Positions 1 through 7,778 of a DNA stretch of 29,244 bases are shown in pieces (position 1 is the stretch's first letter; every line of letters begins with the position of its first letter). The stretch comes from a virus. Position numbers and translations under genes: made by a program. The stretch covers positions 1 to 29,244 of the IMG/VR virus record IMGVR_UViG_3300024177_000032. The stretch is one strand, 5' to 3'. Below the pieces are notes generated by a model. The model ran no database searches. It worked only from the letters and a program-made list of their open reading frames with translations, and was not told the DNA's origin.

Positions 1-350
1 CTTATCACCGCGAAGGTGATCCCCGCAATGGCGAGCGCCGCCAAGATGGAGAATACCGCCCAACCGATGTTCTCGTTGCGCTGGCGGCTTTCCAATTCAT
101 CCAGCTTTGGGTCGATAGCCTTCAGCAGTCCCTCCAAGGAAACGTCATTGCCGGGACTGGCCACAGTTTCCAAGGCGTGAAGGCGCTCATCGACCTTGGA
201 CAGCTTCTCCCCGATCTGGGCCTCGGTCAGGGCAATGATAGCCCCTTCCACCTTCCGATCCAGGCTCGCGATTGCCTGGTCCTCCTGGACCTTCCGCTCC
301 ATCATGAGGCCCAAAAGCCCCTTGAGCGTCAGCTTCTTGCCCTTATCCAT
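1..350 (-). CDS. Coiled-coil membrane-anchored protein (3' end outside window)
   Basis: Reading from the ATG at 350 the frame stays open to the window edge, giving 116 residues without a stop, so the C-terminus is missing. The start is preceded by AAGGGG at a good distance. The first 90 residues are charged and heptad-like (LDRKVEGAII, LSKVDERLHALE, LDELESRQRNE), as expected of a coiled coil. A hydrophobic segment (GWAVFSILAALAIAGITFAV) close to the edge looks like one transmembrane helix. A cytoplasmic coiled coil with a C-terminal anchor suggests a membrane-associated phage accessory protein. I do not recognise the family. The gene follows the 28-residue membrane peptide gene after 12 bases. 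Confidence 0.75.
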   Translation of the reverse strand, partial: MDKGKKLTLKGLLGLMMERKVQEDQAIASLDRKVEGAIIALTEAQIGEKLSKVDERLHALETVASPGNDVSLEGLLKAIDPKLDELESRQRNENIGWAVFSILAALAIAGITFAVI

Positions 351-362
351 GAGCAGACCCCT

Positions 363-449
363 TCATTTGTTGTAAAGGATCCCCAAAACGAAGAACATCG
401 CCGCTCCGAACGCGAACGTCGCGATCACAACCAATTGAATATCCGTCAT
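363..449 (-). CDS. 28-residue single-span membrane peptide
   Basis: A very short open frame starts at the ATG at 449 and ends with TGA at 363-365. The product begins MTDIQLVVIATF, continues through a hydrophobic stretch rich in F, A, V, L and G, and ends ILYNK. Almost the whole peptide could be one transmembrane helix with a short lysine-ended tail. The start overlaps the stop of the upstream gene (ATGA), and AAGGA lies about 8 bases upstream, so translation is probably coupled. A gene this short between two membrane-protein genes could be a holin accessory or other membrane micro-protein. No family is recognised. Confidence 0.6.
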   Translation of the reverse strand: MTDIQLVVIATFAFGAAMFFVLGILYNK

Positions 450-688
450 CGCGATTCCTTTTTCTTGTCGATGTAACCGGAGAGCCAAATCCCCGCAGCA
501 TGCTCAAGACCAGGAAGATAAGGACAATCTTCGGCATTCATCCCTTGCGTGGCGGCTTCTTGGCCTTCCAGATACAGCCTGGTTTTCTGGGCGTTCCCGT
601 ACCATACTATTCCTGCTATTCCTGGAAAGATCAAAGCTAAAAACAGTGTCAAACCTAAAATAATCAACCGGTCCTTTGCCGTTCGCAT
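446..688 (-). CDS. Small membrane protein with an Rmf-like C-terminal motif
   Basis: The start at 688 is chosen because GAGGAG lies 8-9 bases upstream. An earlier in-frame start at 736 lacks this. The 80-residue product has an N-terminal transmembrane helix (residues about 8-30, LIILGLTLFLALIFPGIAGI). The soluble part carries the pattern YxxGxxAAxxGxxxxxCPY and ends with WLSGYIDKKKE. That spacing resembles the ribosome modulation factor family (Rmf; G..AA..G...NPY...W..GW), with Cys for the usual Asn. Fusion of such a motif to a membrane anchor is unusual. The similarity is by pattern only. The stop overlaps the next start. Confidence 0.65.
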   Translation of the reverse strand: MRTAKDRLIILGLTLFLALIFPGIAGIVWYGNAQKTRLYLEGQEAATQGMNAEDCPYLPGLEHAAGIWLSGYIDKKKESR

Positions 689-690
689 TT

Positions 691-825
691 TCAATTCTCC
701 TCTTGCTCTTCGAGCAGGCACAAAAAGCATGGGCATCTGCCCGGATGCCGGTCGGTGAACACGGCGTCATAGATCACGCCGGCCGAAAGATATACCGCAG
801 CAAAAACTTCCTTGATGGCTACCAT
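691..825 (-). CDS. Unrecognised 44-residue protein with CPCxxC motif
   Basis: The frame is open further upstream, but the ATG at 825 has a plausible GTAGGTG site before it and begins just after the stop of the minor head gene. The N-terminal half (VAIKEVFAAVYLSAGVIY) is mildly hydrophobic. The C-terminal half has a CPCFLC cluster followed by an acidic end (LEEQEEN). The cluster could bind a metal. The gene fits tightly between its neighbours (gap 2 bases to the next start), which is the main argument that it is real. No function is assigned. Confidence 0.45.
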   Translation of the reverse strand: MVAIKEVFAAVYLSAGVIYDAVFTDRHPGRCPCFLCLLEEQEEN

Positions 826-833
826 GCCAGCAC

Positions 834-1700
834 CTACCGTGAGATACCCACCGCCAAGCATCTGCACTGACAACGGTTGCCAGGCGATAGCTTATGGTCC
901 CCAGGATAATCCGCCCGCTCCCCACCCACCCAGAACTTGTCGTGGACCGATACTGTCTGGTAGTTGGCCTCCTTGTGGGCCGGCCGTACCCTACCGTCAA
1001 TGTTCCCGGTCCCGTGCAGGCACCGCCATTGCTTCTGGTCCACCAACCCCAACTCGCCCAGCGCCTCGATGGCCATCTGTCCGCCCAGCCCCATGCCCCC
1101 CTGACTTTCGGTCGCCGCGATGCCCTTGGCACGGCTGGCGTTGCTGGCCTTGTCGAAAACTTCCTCCTTGACCTTCTGGGCGATCTCGACCTCCCTCGGC
1201 AGGTCGGGAACCTTCCTCGCCCTGCCCCCCACGACGTCTTCGATCACCTTTTTGACCTTCTTCTTGATCGTGTCGATGATCTTCTTCGGCTCTAGCTCGT
1301 CGGCGATGTCGCTTACTTTCTGGATCACGGCGTTGATGATCTTGCCGGGCAATCCCTTCAGGGCGCTCCAAAACCCCTTCCTGACGTAGCCGAACAGCCC
1401 CTTGGCTGATTCCCTGGGCTGGTGCATCTCCCATTCTATCGCGGCGGACACCAGGGCCGCCTGCTCGTAATGCGTTTGAAGGATGCCCCCCAATTCCTTC
1501 TCCCATTTCTTGCCGATCACCTTGTCGATGTTGATCGAGCCTTTCTGCTCAAGGAGACGCTTTTCCGCCTCCTTGCCCATCCTATGAAACATCTGCGAAA
1601 GGCTCAGGAAAAACCTGGCCTCCACTTTGGCCTGCTCCCGTTGCAGGATCTTGAGGTGCCTGGATACGCCAATCAACTTCTGCCAGGTTTTCTTGGGCAC
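834..1700 (-). CDS. Minor head protein, Mu F / SPP1 gp7 type
   Basis: The last 70 residues carry the diagnostic C-terminal domain of the Mu gpF/SPP1 gp7 head-morphogenesis family: WRCLHGTGNIDGRVRPAH, then a YPGD element and a final NRCQCRC segment, matching the family pattern W...DxRVRxxH...YPGD...NCRC. The N-terminal 200 residues are helical and lysine-rich. Proteins of this family sit with the portal in the procapsid and help head assembly or DNA ejection. The start used is the GTG at 1700, which overlaps the upstream gene by 119 bases in another frame. A later ATG at 1592 would almost remove the overlap. Product is 288 residues with the long start. Confidence 0.85.
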   Translation of the reverse strand: MPKKTWQKLIGVSRHLKILQREQAKVEARFFLSLSQMFHRMGKEAEKRLLEQKGSINIDKVIGKKWEKELGGILQTHYEQAALVSAAIEWEMHQPRESAKGLFGYVRKGFWSALKGLPGKIINAVIQKVSDIADELEPKKIIDTIKKKVKKVIEDVVGGRARKVPDLPREVEIAQKVKEEVFDKASNASRAKGIAATESQGGMGLGGQMAIEALGELGLVDQKQWRCLHGTGNIDGRVRPAHKEANYQTVSVHDKFWVGGERADYPGDHKLSPGNRCQCRCLAVGISR

Positions 1701-1938
1701 ACCACACCCCCGTGAATGTGAACTCAGTCGCTTGCAAAAGGCCGGATTCCGACTCCTCGAACATCAACCGCTTCTTCTTTTTCCTTTTCGGCCTTTTGCC
1801 GCACGCCCTATCCACGAGGTTCTTGATATCTTCCAAGGGATCTGGCTCATGGCCAAAAGACACTTCCCAACTAACAATCTTAACAAGATTGCCGTTGATG
1901 CAAACCCTTCCAGCCTTGCCTGAAATCGGAGTGGTCAT
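1582..1938 (-). CDS. Protein with an internal copy of the DPLxDIxxLV tag
   Basis: ATG at 1938 overlaps the previous stop (ATGA). The first 33 residues form a small basic-hydrophobic module, followed by DPLEDIKNLVDRACGK, the peptide found at the C-terminus of many proteins at 15-28 kb. Here the frame does not stop after the tag. It continues through a lysine/arginine run (RPKRKKKKR) for about 65 residues and runs into the minor head gene. The DNA of the tag shares a 23-base identical run (1805-1827) with the tag of the gene at 16504-16776. The tail after the tag may be read-through of a decayed stop. Function unknown. Confidence 0.6.
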   Translation of the reverse strand: MTTPISGKAGRVCINGNLVKIVSWEVSFGHEPDPLEDIKNLVDRACGKRPKRKKKKRLMFEESESGLLQATEFTFTGVWCAQENLAEVDWRIQAPQDPATGAGQSGGQVFPEPFADVS

Positions 1939-2288
1939 TTCGCCTTGTCCTTGAGCAGCTTCTTTTGCAGCTCGATCTGGGCTTCCTGGTTGGATTGATG
2001 GACCGCCCCATACCAATTCAGTATCTGCGTCTGCTCCTTGATCGCTTCGGAAAGATCCTTAGCGGCCTTGTTGCCGTGCTCGCGGGACTTCTCGGCCTCC
2101 CTATGAGCGCATTCCCTCTCGTACCGGAGGTCTTCGGCAAACTGCCTGTTCATGGACGGCAGTTGAACAGTCAGGAGCCAAATGAACGAGCCGGCGATGA
2201 TGCCAGCAATGCCCAGGTTGGCGAACGTCTTCCACGGGCCGGCAAGGCCGATGAACTTATCAGCGGGTGTTTCCTTATCATCTGCCAT
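1935..2288 (-). CDS. Single-span membrane protein with C-terminal coiled coil, holin- or spanin-like by shape
   Basis: 117 residues from an ATG with AAGGACC upstream. A hydrophobic helix at residues about 23-44 (FANLGIAGIIAGSFIWLLTV) is followed by a long charged helical segment (AHREAEKSREHG, AIKEQTQILN, QEAQIELQKKLLKDK). This topology is seen in phage holins of the small coiled-coil kind and in inner-membrane spanins, and position among late genes fits. No family motif proves either role. It starts an ATGA-linked pair with the downstream tagged gene. Confidence 0.65.
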   Translation of the reverse strand: MADDKETPADKFIGLAGPWKTFANLGIAGIIAGSFIWLLTVQLPSMNRQFAEDLRYERECAHREAEKSREHGNKAAKDLSEAIKEQTQILNWYGAVHQSNQEAQIELQKKLLKDKAK

Positions 2289-2335
2289 GATGGTCCTTAG
2301 TTAAATGCCCCGCAATCCATCTTCGGCAAGTGGCT

Positions 2336-2536
2336 TCATTGTACAATGGGCTTGTCGTTGATCGACAATCGCGTGGCGATCCTCAAAACGGCATCGTAAC
2401 CAAATGGACCAATAAACTGGGGGGCTTCCGCAAGGGGAACATCCTGCGACCCGTCATCCCAAATCCTCGGCTTGTTCCGTCGTTCAATGCATGTTAGCTT
2501 ATTGTGCAACAGCTTTCCATAGTAATCGTATTCCAT
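2336..2536 (-). CDS. Unrecognised 66-residue protein after the fibre gene
   Basis: The ATG at 2536 shares a base with the stop of the upstream gene (TAATG), and GGTGGGGG precedes it, so it is probably translated by re-initiation. The product is polar with aromatic N-terminus (MEYDYYGKLLHNK) and a middle rich in P and D (IWDDGSQDVPLAEAPQF). The pairing with a fibre-like protein suggests a fibre chaperone or small tail accessory, but that is inference from position only. Confidence 0.6.
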   Translation of the reverse strand: MEYDYYGKLLHNKLTCIERRNKPRIWDDGSQDVPLAEAPQFIGPFGYDAVLRIATRLSINDKPIVQ

Positions 2537-3606
2537 TAGTACCCCCACCCGTTGATATTGATCTTGAACTGCGCGTTGGTGATATTGGCCGTCCAATATA
2601 TCGTTTGAGCGGTTATCAGAGGAACGTGCTTGAATATGCTCCCAGCCGTGAAGCTGTCAAAGGCGTTGCCTCCGACGCCGACGCATACCGAATCCTGCAT
2701 ACCTGTTCCGGCGGAATCCCCGCATACCCCCATCATCGCCTCGCCGCTACTTACCGAGTTGCCCATATTACCGCTGACGCTGACTGCCGTGAGCGGCACT
2801 ATCGTGCTAAGCGACTTTGATTCCAATGTATTAGCAACCGACGGCCCGGTAGCGGTGAATAGCACAATTTCCGGTATCCAAACCTCATTGTCGATCTGAT
2901 AAATTTTTCCTAAATGGCTGCTGCCGTCCGAATACTGAGCGCCGATGAGGCAGTAGAACGTAAACCCGCTAGGCAGCGTCGGGATGATCTTGCTTGTCGA
3001 ATAGACGAATAGTAGCGTATTCGTCGTAGGCCCATTGTAGATCGCCCATAGGTAATACCAGGTGGACGCCGCCACGCTGCCGGTGTCCAAGCCGCCATTG
3101 GTCGTCGTGGCGCTGACCGTTATATCTATGGTAACGCCGGAGCTGCTGCGAGCCCGTATCGGATTGGTGCCGTCCTCCAAAATGATGTCGTAATTTGACC
3201 CTTTGGGGCCTATCGCGAAATCCGTCTTGGTATTGGGGGTGGCTGCATTGGAGGATATCTTCAGGTTATTTGTCTTATGGGGTAAACCAGGGCCGGCGCG
3301 CCAAAGCGGGTTAGCGCTTGCCCCGGCGGTCCCCAAAAATTGCCCATTTGTCCCAGCCCCCAACCTTGTCCAAGTAGACGCTCCGCGAATTAAAATATCG
3401 CCCTGCGCTGCTGATCCCACAAAATCTAGGACATCACTTAGAGCGCATTCTTCGGTAACTCCAGCACTGGCCGTCTTCCGCCCCAAAATCTTCGATGTGG
3501 CCGATATATTCTGCATCTTGGCGTATGTGACGGCCCCGTTAGCGATATCCGCCGTATCGACGGTGCTGTCGAGAATTTGCGTCCCTTTTACTTGTGTTGC
3601 CGCCAT
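2536..3606 (-). CDS. Fibre-like structural protein
   Basis: 356 residues, with GAGGATAGG before the ATG. The N-terminus (MAATQVKGTQILDSTV, then TADIANGAVTYAKMQNIS) is the pattern common to phage tail-fibre and baseplate-associated proteins: short beta repeats with I..GAVT.AKM. The middle resembles trimeric fibre modules (LRARSSSGVTIDI-like strands) and is very rich in S, T, G and N. The first residues resemble those of the next gene (MATTQINGGSQIQANTV), so the two share an N-terminal attachment module. It probably forms part of a host-recognition or decoration structure. Confidence 0.75.
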   Translation of the reverse strand: MAATQVKGTQILDSTVDTADIANGAVTYAKMQNISATSKILGRKTASAGVTEECALSDVLDFVGSAAQGDILIRGASTWTRLGAGTNGQFLGTAGASANPLWRAGPGLPHKTNNLKISSNAATPNTKTDFAIGPKGSNYDIILEDGTNPIRARSSSGVTIDITVSATTTNGGLDTGSVAASTWYYLWAIYNGPTTNTLLFVYSTSKIIPTLPSGFTFYCLIGAQYSDGSSHLGKIYQIDNEVWIPEIVLFTATGPSVANTLESKSLSTIVPLTAVSVSGNMGNSVSSGEAMMGVCGDSAGTGMQDSVCVGVGGNAFDSFTAGSIFKHVPLITAQTIYWTANITNAQFKININGWGY

Positions 3607-3615
3607 TGCCTATCC

Positions 3616-4734
3616 TCAGCTCGCGATGTAAGTGCATCGAAGCTTGTCGCCGCTCACCGGGGCCGACAGCATCGTGATGTTCTGCCCGCTAATGGTATAG
3701 TCATTCCCCGATCCCGAATCCTGGAGAATCCCATTCAAATATAGCTGCTCCGTGCCCGCTATCAAGGCGTTGGCCAAGGTAAAGGCGGTATTGCTGCCAT
3801 TAATGGTCCCGCTCGGAGTCTCTCGAACGGTGTACTTGACGCTGGTTAATATCGTCGTCGAGCTATTAGGCAGCGTGAATGTCTTTTCAGACGAGGCGGG
3901 GCCTGAAAACTTGGTGAAGCCGTTGGCCGTGCCGCCGTTGGCCGATCCCAAGATGCCGGTGATCGTCGAAGTGCCTAAAGCTACGGTGAATCCGGCCCCC
4001 GTAGCGCCGCCAGTGAGCGTCCCGACCGTGACGATGCTCGACTGCCCCGCATAGGTGGACTTGATCGAAAACTGCGTCCCCGTCAGATGCAGGGTCGTCT
4101 CATCCGCTGTATAGCCGGTCCCGGCGTTCAGCTGCGTAAACGTGACGGCGTCGGTTCCGACAGTAAATGTCGCGTGGAAATCCGCCAGCCATACACTATT
4201 TTTATTAGCCGTTCCTTCATTATCTACCGGAATGAACGCCCCGGAGAATTCGACGGCGTCATCCATCTCCACGTGACGGGTGAATATATAGGGATGCGAA
4301 GCGTCGGGGATTTGCGTTGCGGTATAGAGGCCGTTGTTTGCCGCCGTCGCCTCCCCGCCTATCAACAGGTTATCGCCAACGACGTAAGTAACCCCATCTA
4401 TGGTTAGTTGCGTATTGTTGGCATTGCCGGTCAACGTGGCTCCGACGCCAGAAGCGCCGTTATTGTAGGTATTGGCAGCCAGCGCCGTGAACAGCGCCGC
4501 CCTCGCTGTGGGCTTTTGAGACAATCCCTGGACCGTGTTGTCCACATAATTCTTGTTGGCGGCGTCTGTCCCAGATACCGGAGACGCCACGTTAGTCGCC
4601 TTATTGCCGCCAAACGACTGGTCGCCAGAGAAAGCGTTCGTGCCGGCGGCGATGATGACAGAGGAATTCACCTGGCCAGACGTGACGGTATTGGCCTGGA
4701 TCTGACTGCCGCCGTTGATCTGGGTAGTCGCCAT
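3616..4734 (-). CDS. Tail-fibre-like protein
   Basis: 372 residues. The segment ATNVASPVSGTDAANKNYVD at about residues 46-65 is the recurrent phage fibre motif (ASPVSGTDAANKxYVD). The last 65 residues match the C-terminus of the neighbouring 118-residue protein at 4747-5103: both have G.(I/V)NG.NT.FTL, a YLNG or MLNG turn, a DY..SG step and a final Y. That module is common at the ends of phage fibre and baseplate proteins. Rich in T, N, G and A with beta-strand character. It is likely to be part of the adsorption apparatus. Confidence 0.8.
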   Translation of the reverse strand: MATTQINGGSQIQANTVTSGQVNSSVIIAAGTNAFSGDQSFGGNKATNVASPVSGTDAANKNYVDNTVQGLSQKPTARAALFTALAANTYNNGASGVGATLTGNANNTQLTIDGVTYVVGDNLLIGGEATAANNGLYTATQIPDASHPYIFTRHVEMDDAVEFSGAFIPVDNEGTANKNSVWLADFHATFTVGTDAVTFTQLNAGTGYTADETTLHLTGTQFSIKSTYAGQSSIVTVGTLTGGATGAGFTVALGTSTITGILGSANGGTANGFTKFSGPASSEKTFTLPNSSTTILTSVKYTVRETPSGTINGSNTAFTLANALIAGTEQLYLNGILQDSGSGNDYTISGQNITMLSAPVSGDKLRCTYIAS

Positions 4735-4746
4735 GTTGTGACGTCC

Positions 4747-5103
4747 TTAGTAGGTGTACGCCGCCATGATCACGTCCGCCCCGCTGGGGGCCGTAACGAA
4801 ATTCACCGTAGTCCCGGAAAGCGCATAATCGCCCCCCTGGGCCTGCCCCAGCCCGTTAAGCATGACCAGGATGGCGTTGGCTTTCGTCGGGGCCTTGGAC
4901 AAGGTAAAGACGGTATTGACCCCGTTCACTAGCCCGGCAGGGATTTCCGTAATGAATGTCCCACCCCGCTTGATGATCTCGCCGGCCAGATCGGTGATGC
5001 GTATGTTGCCGACCGCTTCCGAGGTCGGCCCGTACCCGACTGCGACGACATCGCTGTCGGTAAGCTTCGTCACCACCGGGTAATCGCTGAACAGCCTCGC
5101 CAT
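4747..5103 (-). CDS. Small fibre/baseplate-type protein sharing a C-terminal module
   Basis: 118 residues from the ATG at 5103 with GGAGATGG upstream. Residues about 50-118 are a copy of the C-terminal domain of the 372-residue fibre-like protein downstream: NGVNTVFTL, a hydrophobic strand ending MLNG, DYALSGTTVNFV and terminal YTY. The first 48 residues (VVTKLTDSDVVAVGYGPTSE) look like a short structural head that differs from the larger protein. It could be an adaptor onto which the longer fibre is built, or a product of module duplication. Confidence 0.7.
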   Translation of the reverse strand: MARLFSDYPVVTKLTDSDVVAVGYGPTSEAVGNIRITDLAGEIIKRGGTFITEIPAGLVNGVNTVFTLSKAPTKANAILVMLNGLGQAQGGDYALSGTTVNFVTAPSGADVIMAAYTY

Positions 5104-5106
5104 AGC

Positions 5107-5376
5107 TCATGCCATCTCCACCAATAAAGTCTCCTCATCCATCCGCTGCCGCCATTGCTCCTCGGTTTCCTCAACCAGGGCCAATCCGGCCGGGGTCATG
5201 ACCCACCGCCGCCTACGCCTGAATACTGGCAGGAATGCCCGCTTGACCTTCTCCCAGCCCCCGCCCCCGCCCGTGCCGGATGCGACTGGCTGCGATCCCA
5301 CATCCAACCCGTCAAGGAGGATCCCGCCGCCTTCGTCGAGCAGATCGGCGTAGGATTGGTCGAGGAGCTTCATCAT
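5107..5376 (-). CDS. Unrecognised 89-residue protein next to portal
   Basis: The start overlaps the portal stop (AATGATG, so either ATG at 5376 or 5373). The product has an acidic N-terminus (LDQSYADLLDEGG), a glycine run, then a strongly basic patch (RRRRRW) and an acidic end. Charge changes sharply along its length. Position after the portal suggests a head or connector accessory, but no motif supports a specific role. Confidence 0.6.
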   Translation of the reverse strand: MMKLLDQSYADLLDEGGGILLDGLDVGSQPVASGTGGGGGWEKVKRAFLPVFRRRRRWVMTPAGLALVEETEEQWRQRMDEETLLVEMA

Positions 5377-7508
5377 TCCTCCTCAATCGACTCTATGTTC
5401 CCTTCCATATCCCGTTTGACGATTTTCTTCCTTGCCTTGGCTTCTGGCACCTTCAAGGTGATATTCGGTTCCAGCGTGATCTTCGGGGATTCGATCTTAA
5501 TAGTTGGCGGGCTTGCGGAGACATTGACGATGGGGACTTCTTGCTTGGGGACGTTCACGTTGACCGTCGGGGATGCTTGCCTGGGAACCTGGACGTTGAC
5601 AACAGGCGCGTCTTGCTTGGGAACCTGGACATTGATCGTTGGCGGGGCCTGTGGGGCCGACTGAACCGTTACCTGGGCCGGGGAAGACTGCACATTGACC
5701 GTCGGGGGCATCTGCTGGGGCACGTTCACGTTGATCGTGGGGGCGTCCTGCTTGGGCACGTTCACGGTCACCTGGGCGGGTCTAACATTCACCTCCGGGG
5801 CGGTGACGACGATGCGGGGGGCCGGCGTTGTGACGTTCACTATCGGCTGGGGCACATCCACGTTGATGATCGGGGACAAGGTAATGGATTGCTGGGCCTG
5901 AGATTCCCGCTTGGCGGCGTGTGCTTTTTCGAGAACCGCCGCGTGGCCATTGCTGAAATGCTTGCCCAATCGCCCGTTCATGTCCGACCCGTGCGTATCG
6001 GATTCCTCGCGGTGGCCGATAGCCGGCAATGTCCCGTGCGGCGTCTTCGGCGTCCTCTCCTCGTGGAGGCTCTCCCGCTCCCCGCTCAGCAGGTTCCCCA
6101 TCAGGCCGCCGCCCCCCATCATGCCTGGGACCATGCCCATCTTCTTCTGAAGCTCCATCATCTTCTTGGCCCGGTAGATGGCCGGGGACAATTCGCCGTC
6201 CTCGACTGGCTCGCGGCCCCTGAGCTCGCAAATCTGGTTAACCGTGATGGCGTCGGCCCCGATATCCACCTCAAGGTCGGAGTTCAATTGGGCGGCGTCA
6301 GCCGGCGAGCAATCGTCATACCATACGACGATGTCCGGCCACCATTTGCCAAACCACTTTGTATATGCCTGGCCCCGCATCTCAAGCGTGGGGTTCAAAG
6401 CATATTGAGCGAATTGGACCAGGGCAGCCTCGGAAGTGTTCCGCTGCACGTCCTGGGCGATGCCCACGACGAACTTGGGCACGCCGAATAGGGCCAGGAT
6501 GCAGTCCCTCAATTGATCTGCCGATTGAATGTAGTCCATTTCCCTGGGATTGATCATCATCGGCACGACCTTCATGCCTGGCGGCATAATGATCGGTTTA
6601 CCAGCCCTACGCTCCCCCTGGTAGCGGGATACCCATTTCTGCTCGACGCGGGAGATGTCCTCGTCGGACGGGTCGAAGAATTCCGGCCCCAACTCGATGG
6701 CGATGGACGGGAAAGAGCCTTGCTTCATCGTATGCCAGCGGGCCTGGTCGACGGATTCCGACGAGTCGATCCAGCGGGATCCGGCGTCCTCCGGGCTATA
6801 GCCGTCAATCTTCGATATGGGGGACTTGGCCGGGATATGGAGGACTTCCTCGGCCGGGAAGACCAATCGCTTGTAGCCGCCCTCGACCGGCCGAATCTCG
6901 TACTCGTCGATGATGTTCTCAGTCCCGACGACCGGCCAGACCCAATGGGAAGGGAGCACCCACATCTCCGCGCACGGTCCCAGCCCGTTCGGGGGCATCC
7001 AGATGTACTCGTTGCCGGTAGCGCACCCCATCAGCTCCTGCTCGTAGGCGAATTGATAATGGGTGTCGATCTTGTTCGGGTTGAGGAACTTCTCGGTGAT
7101 AGGATGGTAGGAAGGGGCTGGCTCCAGGACCTCGTCCTGGGCCATCGTCGGCAATCCCTTGCATACCCTGCCCAGGTACTTGAGCCTTTCCTGGTGGATG
7201 ATCTGCTTGCGGTAAGGCCCGTCGATATGCCACTTGCGGCGGGTTTCCGAGTATGCCTTCTGGCGGTAGGAGACGTTGGCGACCTGCTGGGCGATGACCT
7301 TGCAGCGGGCCTGGGCAGCGACGAAAACCCAATGGCGTATGTGGCGTACCAGTTCCGCCCTGTTCGCGGTCCAAGCCCCTGTCAATTGGCCTAATGATGG
7401 GCCGCGTGACAGCAAATCGGCGAGGACGCGGGCGGCGTTCCACCGCTTCTCGGAGGATGGCTCCCCCTGGATGGCCGTATGGCGCTGTTTCAGCAATCCT
7501 TGAAGCAT
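5373..7508 (-). CDS. Portal protein with long valine-proline repeat extension
   Basis: Residues 1 to about 480 match phage portal proteins of the HK97 gp3/SPP1 gp6 superfamily in order: a helical N-terminus, the LMGCATGNEYIWMPP region, a strand-rich clip region, the stem-like IPAKSPISKIDGYSPED segment, and the late ALFGVPKFVVGIAQDV...NTSEAALVQFAQYALNPTLE region typical of portals. The portal is the 12-subunit channel through which terminase pumps DNA. After a glycine/methionine-rich link (MVPGMMGGGG), residues about 530-690 form some ten repeats of a VNVxVPKQxxP pattern. It then ends in a basic and acidic tail. At 711 residues it is longer than most portals because of this extension. The likely promoter lies at 7551-7579. 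Confidence 0.9.
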   Translation of the reverse strand: MLQGLLKQRHTAIQGEPSSEKRWNAARVLADLLSRGPSLGQLTGAWTANRAELVRHIRHWVFVAAQARCKVIAQQVANVSYRQKAYSETRRKWHIDGPYRKQIIHQERLKYLGRVCKGLPTMAQDEVLEPAPSYHPITEKFLNPNKIDTHYQFAYEQELMGCATGNEYIWMPPNGLGPCAEMWVLPSHWVWPVVGTENIIDEYEIRPVEGGYKRLVFPAEEVLHIPAKSPISKIDGYSPEDAGSRWIDSSESVDQARWHTMKQGSFPSIAIELGPEFFDPSDEDISRVEQKWVSRYQGERRAGKPIIMPPGMKVVPMMINPREMDYIQSADQLRDCILALFGVPKFVVGIAQDVQRNTSEAALVQFAQYALNPTLEMRGQAYTKWFGKWWPDIVVWYDDCSPADAAQLNSDLEVDIGADAITVNQICELRGREPVEDGELSPAIYRAKKMMELQKKMGMVPGMMGGGGLMGNLLSGERESLHEERTPKTPHGTLPAIGHREESDTHGSDMNGRLGKHFSNGHAAVLEKAHAAKRESQAQQSITLSPIINVDVPQPIVNVTTPAPRIVVTAPEVNVRPAQVTVNVPKQDAPTINVNVPQQMPPTVNVQSSPAQVTVQSAPQAPPTINVQVPKQDAPVVNVQVPRQASPTVNVNVPKQEVPIVNVSASPPTIKIESPKITLEPNITLKVPEAKARKKIVKRDMEGNIESIEEE

Positions 7509-7550
7509 CGCTGGTCCCTGCGAAAAGGGCGGGATCCTGACGCGATACCT

Positions 7551-7579
7551 AGTTTACAGTAGCGGGATGGATAAGTAAA
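7551..7579 (-). promoter_or_regulatory. Promoter of the portal operon
   Basis: On the minus strand TTTACT (7579-7574) and TAAACT (7556-7551) are 17 bases apart, followed about 40 bases later by the portal ATG. The same pair of hexamers with the same spacing occurs on the plus strand before the glycine-rich gene at 28639. Confidence 0.6.
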
Positions 7580-7778
7580 GGTAGAATTCCAGGCTTTGGC
7601 CAACCCCTCGATTCTTCTTTGTCCATTAGGTGGGCAAAACGCAATTCGCCATTATTTGACAGCTTCCCGCCCCTACAAAGAAAGGCGTGACTTACCCACC
7701 GTTCAGGTCGCGTGGCGTAGCCCGCGACTGGATTGTTTTTCTTTATTGTTCTTCTGAATATGTTGTTCTTTATATATA
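7580..7778. other. Non-coding AT-rich leader with hairpin
   Basis: No convincing gene is seen here. A hairpin with arms GTCGCG (7707-7712) and CGCGAC (7723-7728) is followed on the plus strand by a T-rich run, so it would look like a terminator only for plus-strand transcription, for which no gene exists. From 7736 to 7778 the sequence becomes strongly AT-rich (TTTTTCTTTATTG, TATATATA) and abuts the 51-bp repeats. This could be the unwinding side of an origin, or simply an untranslated leader of the portal operon. Confidence 0.45.
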
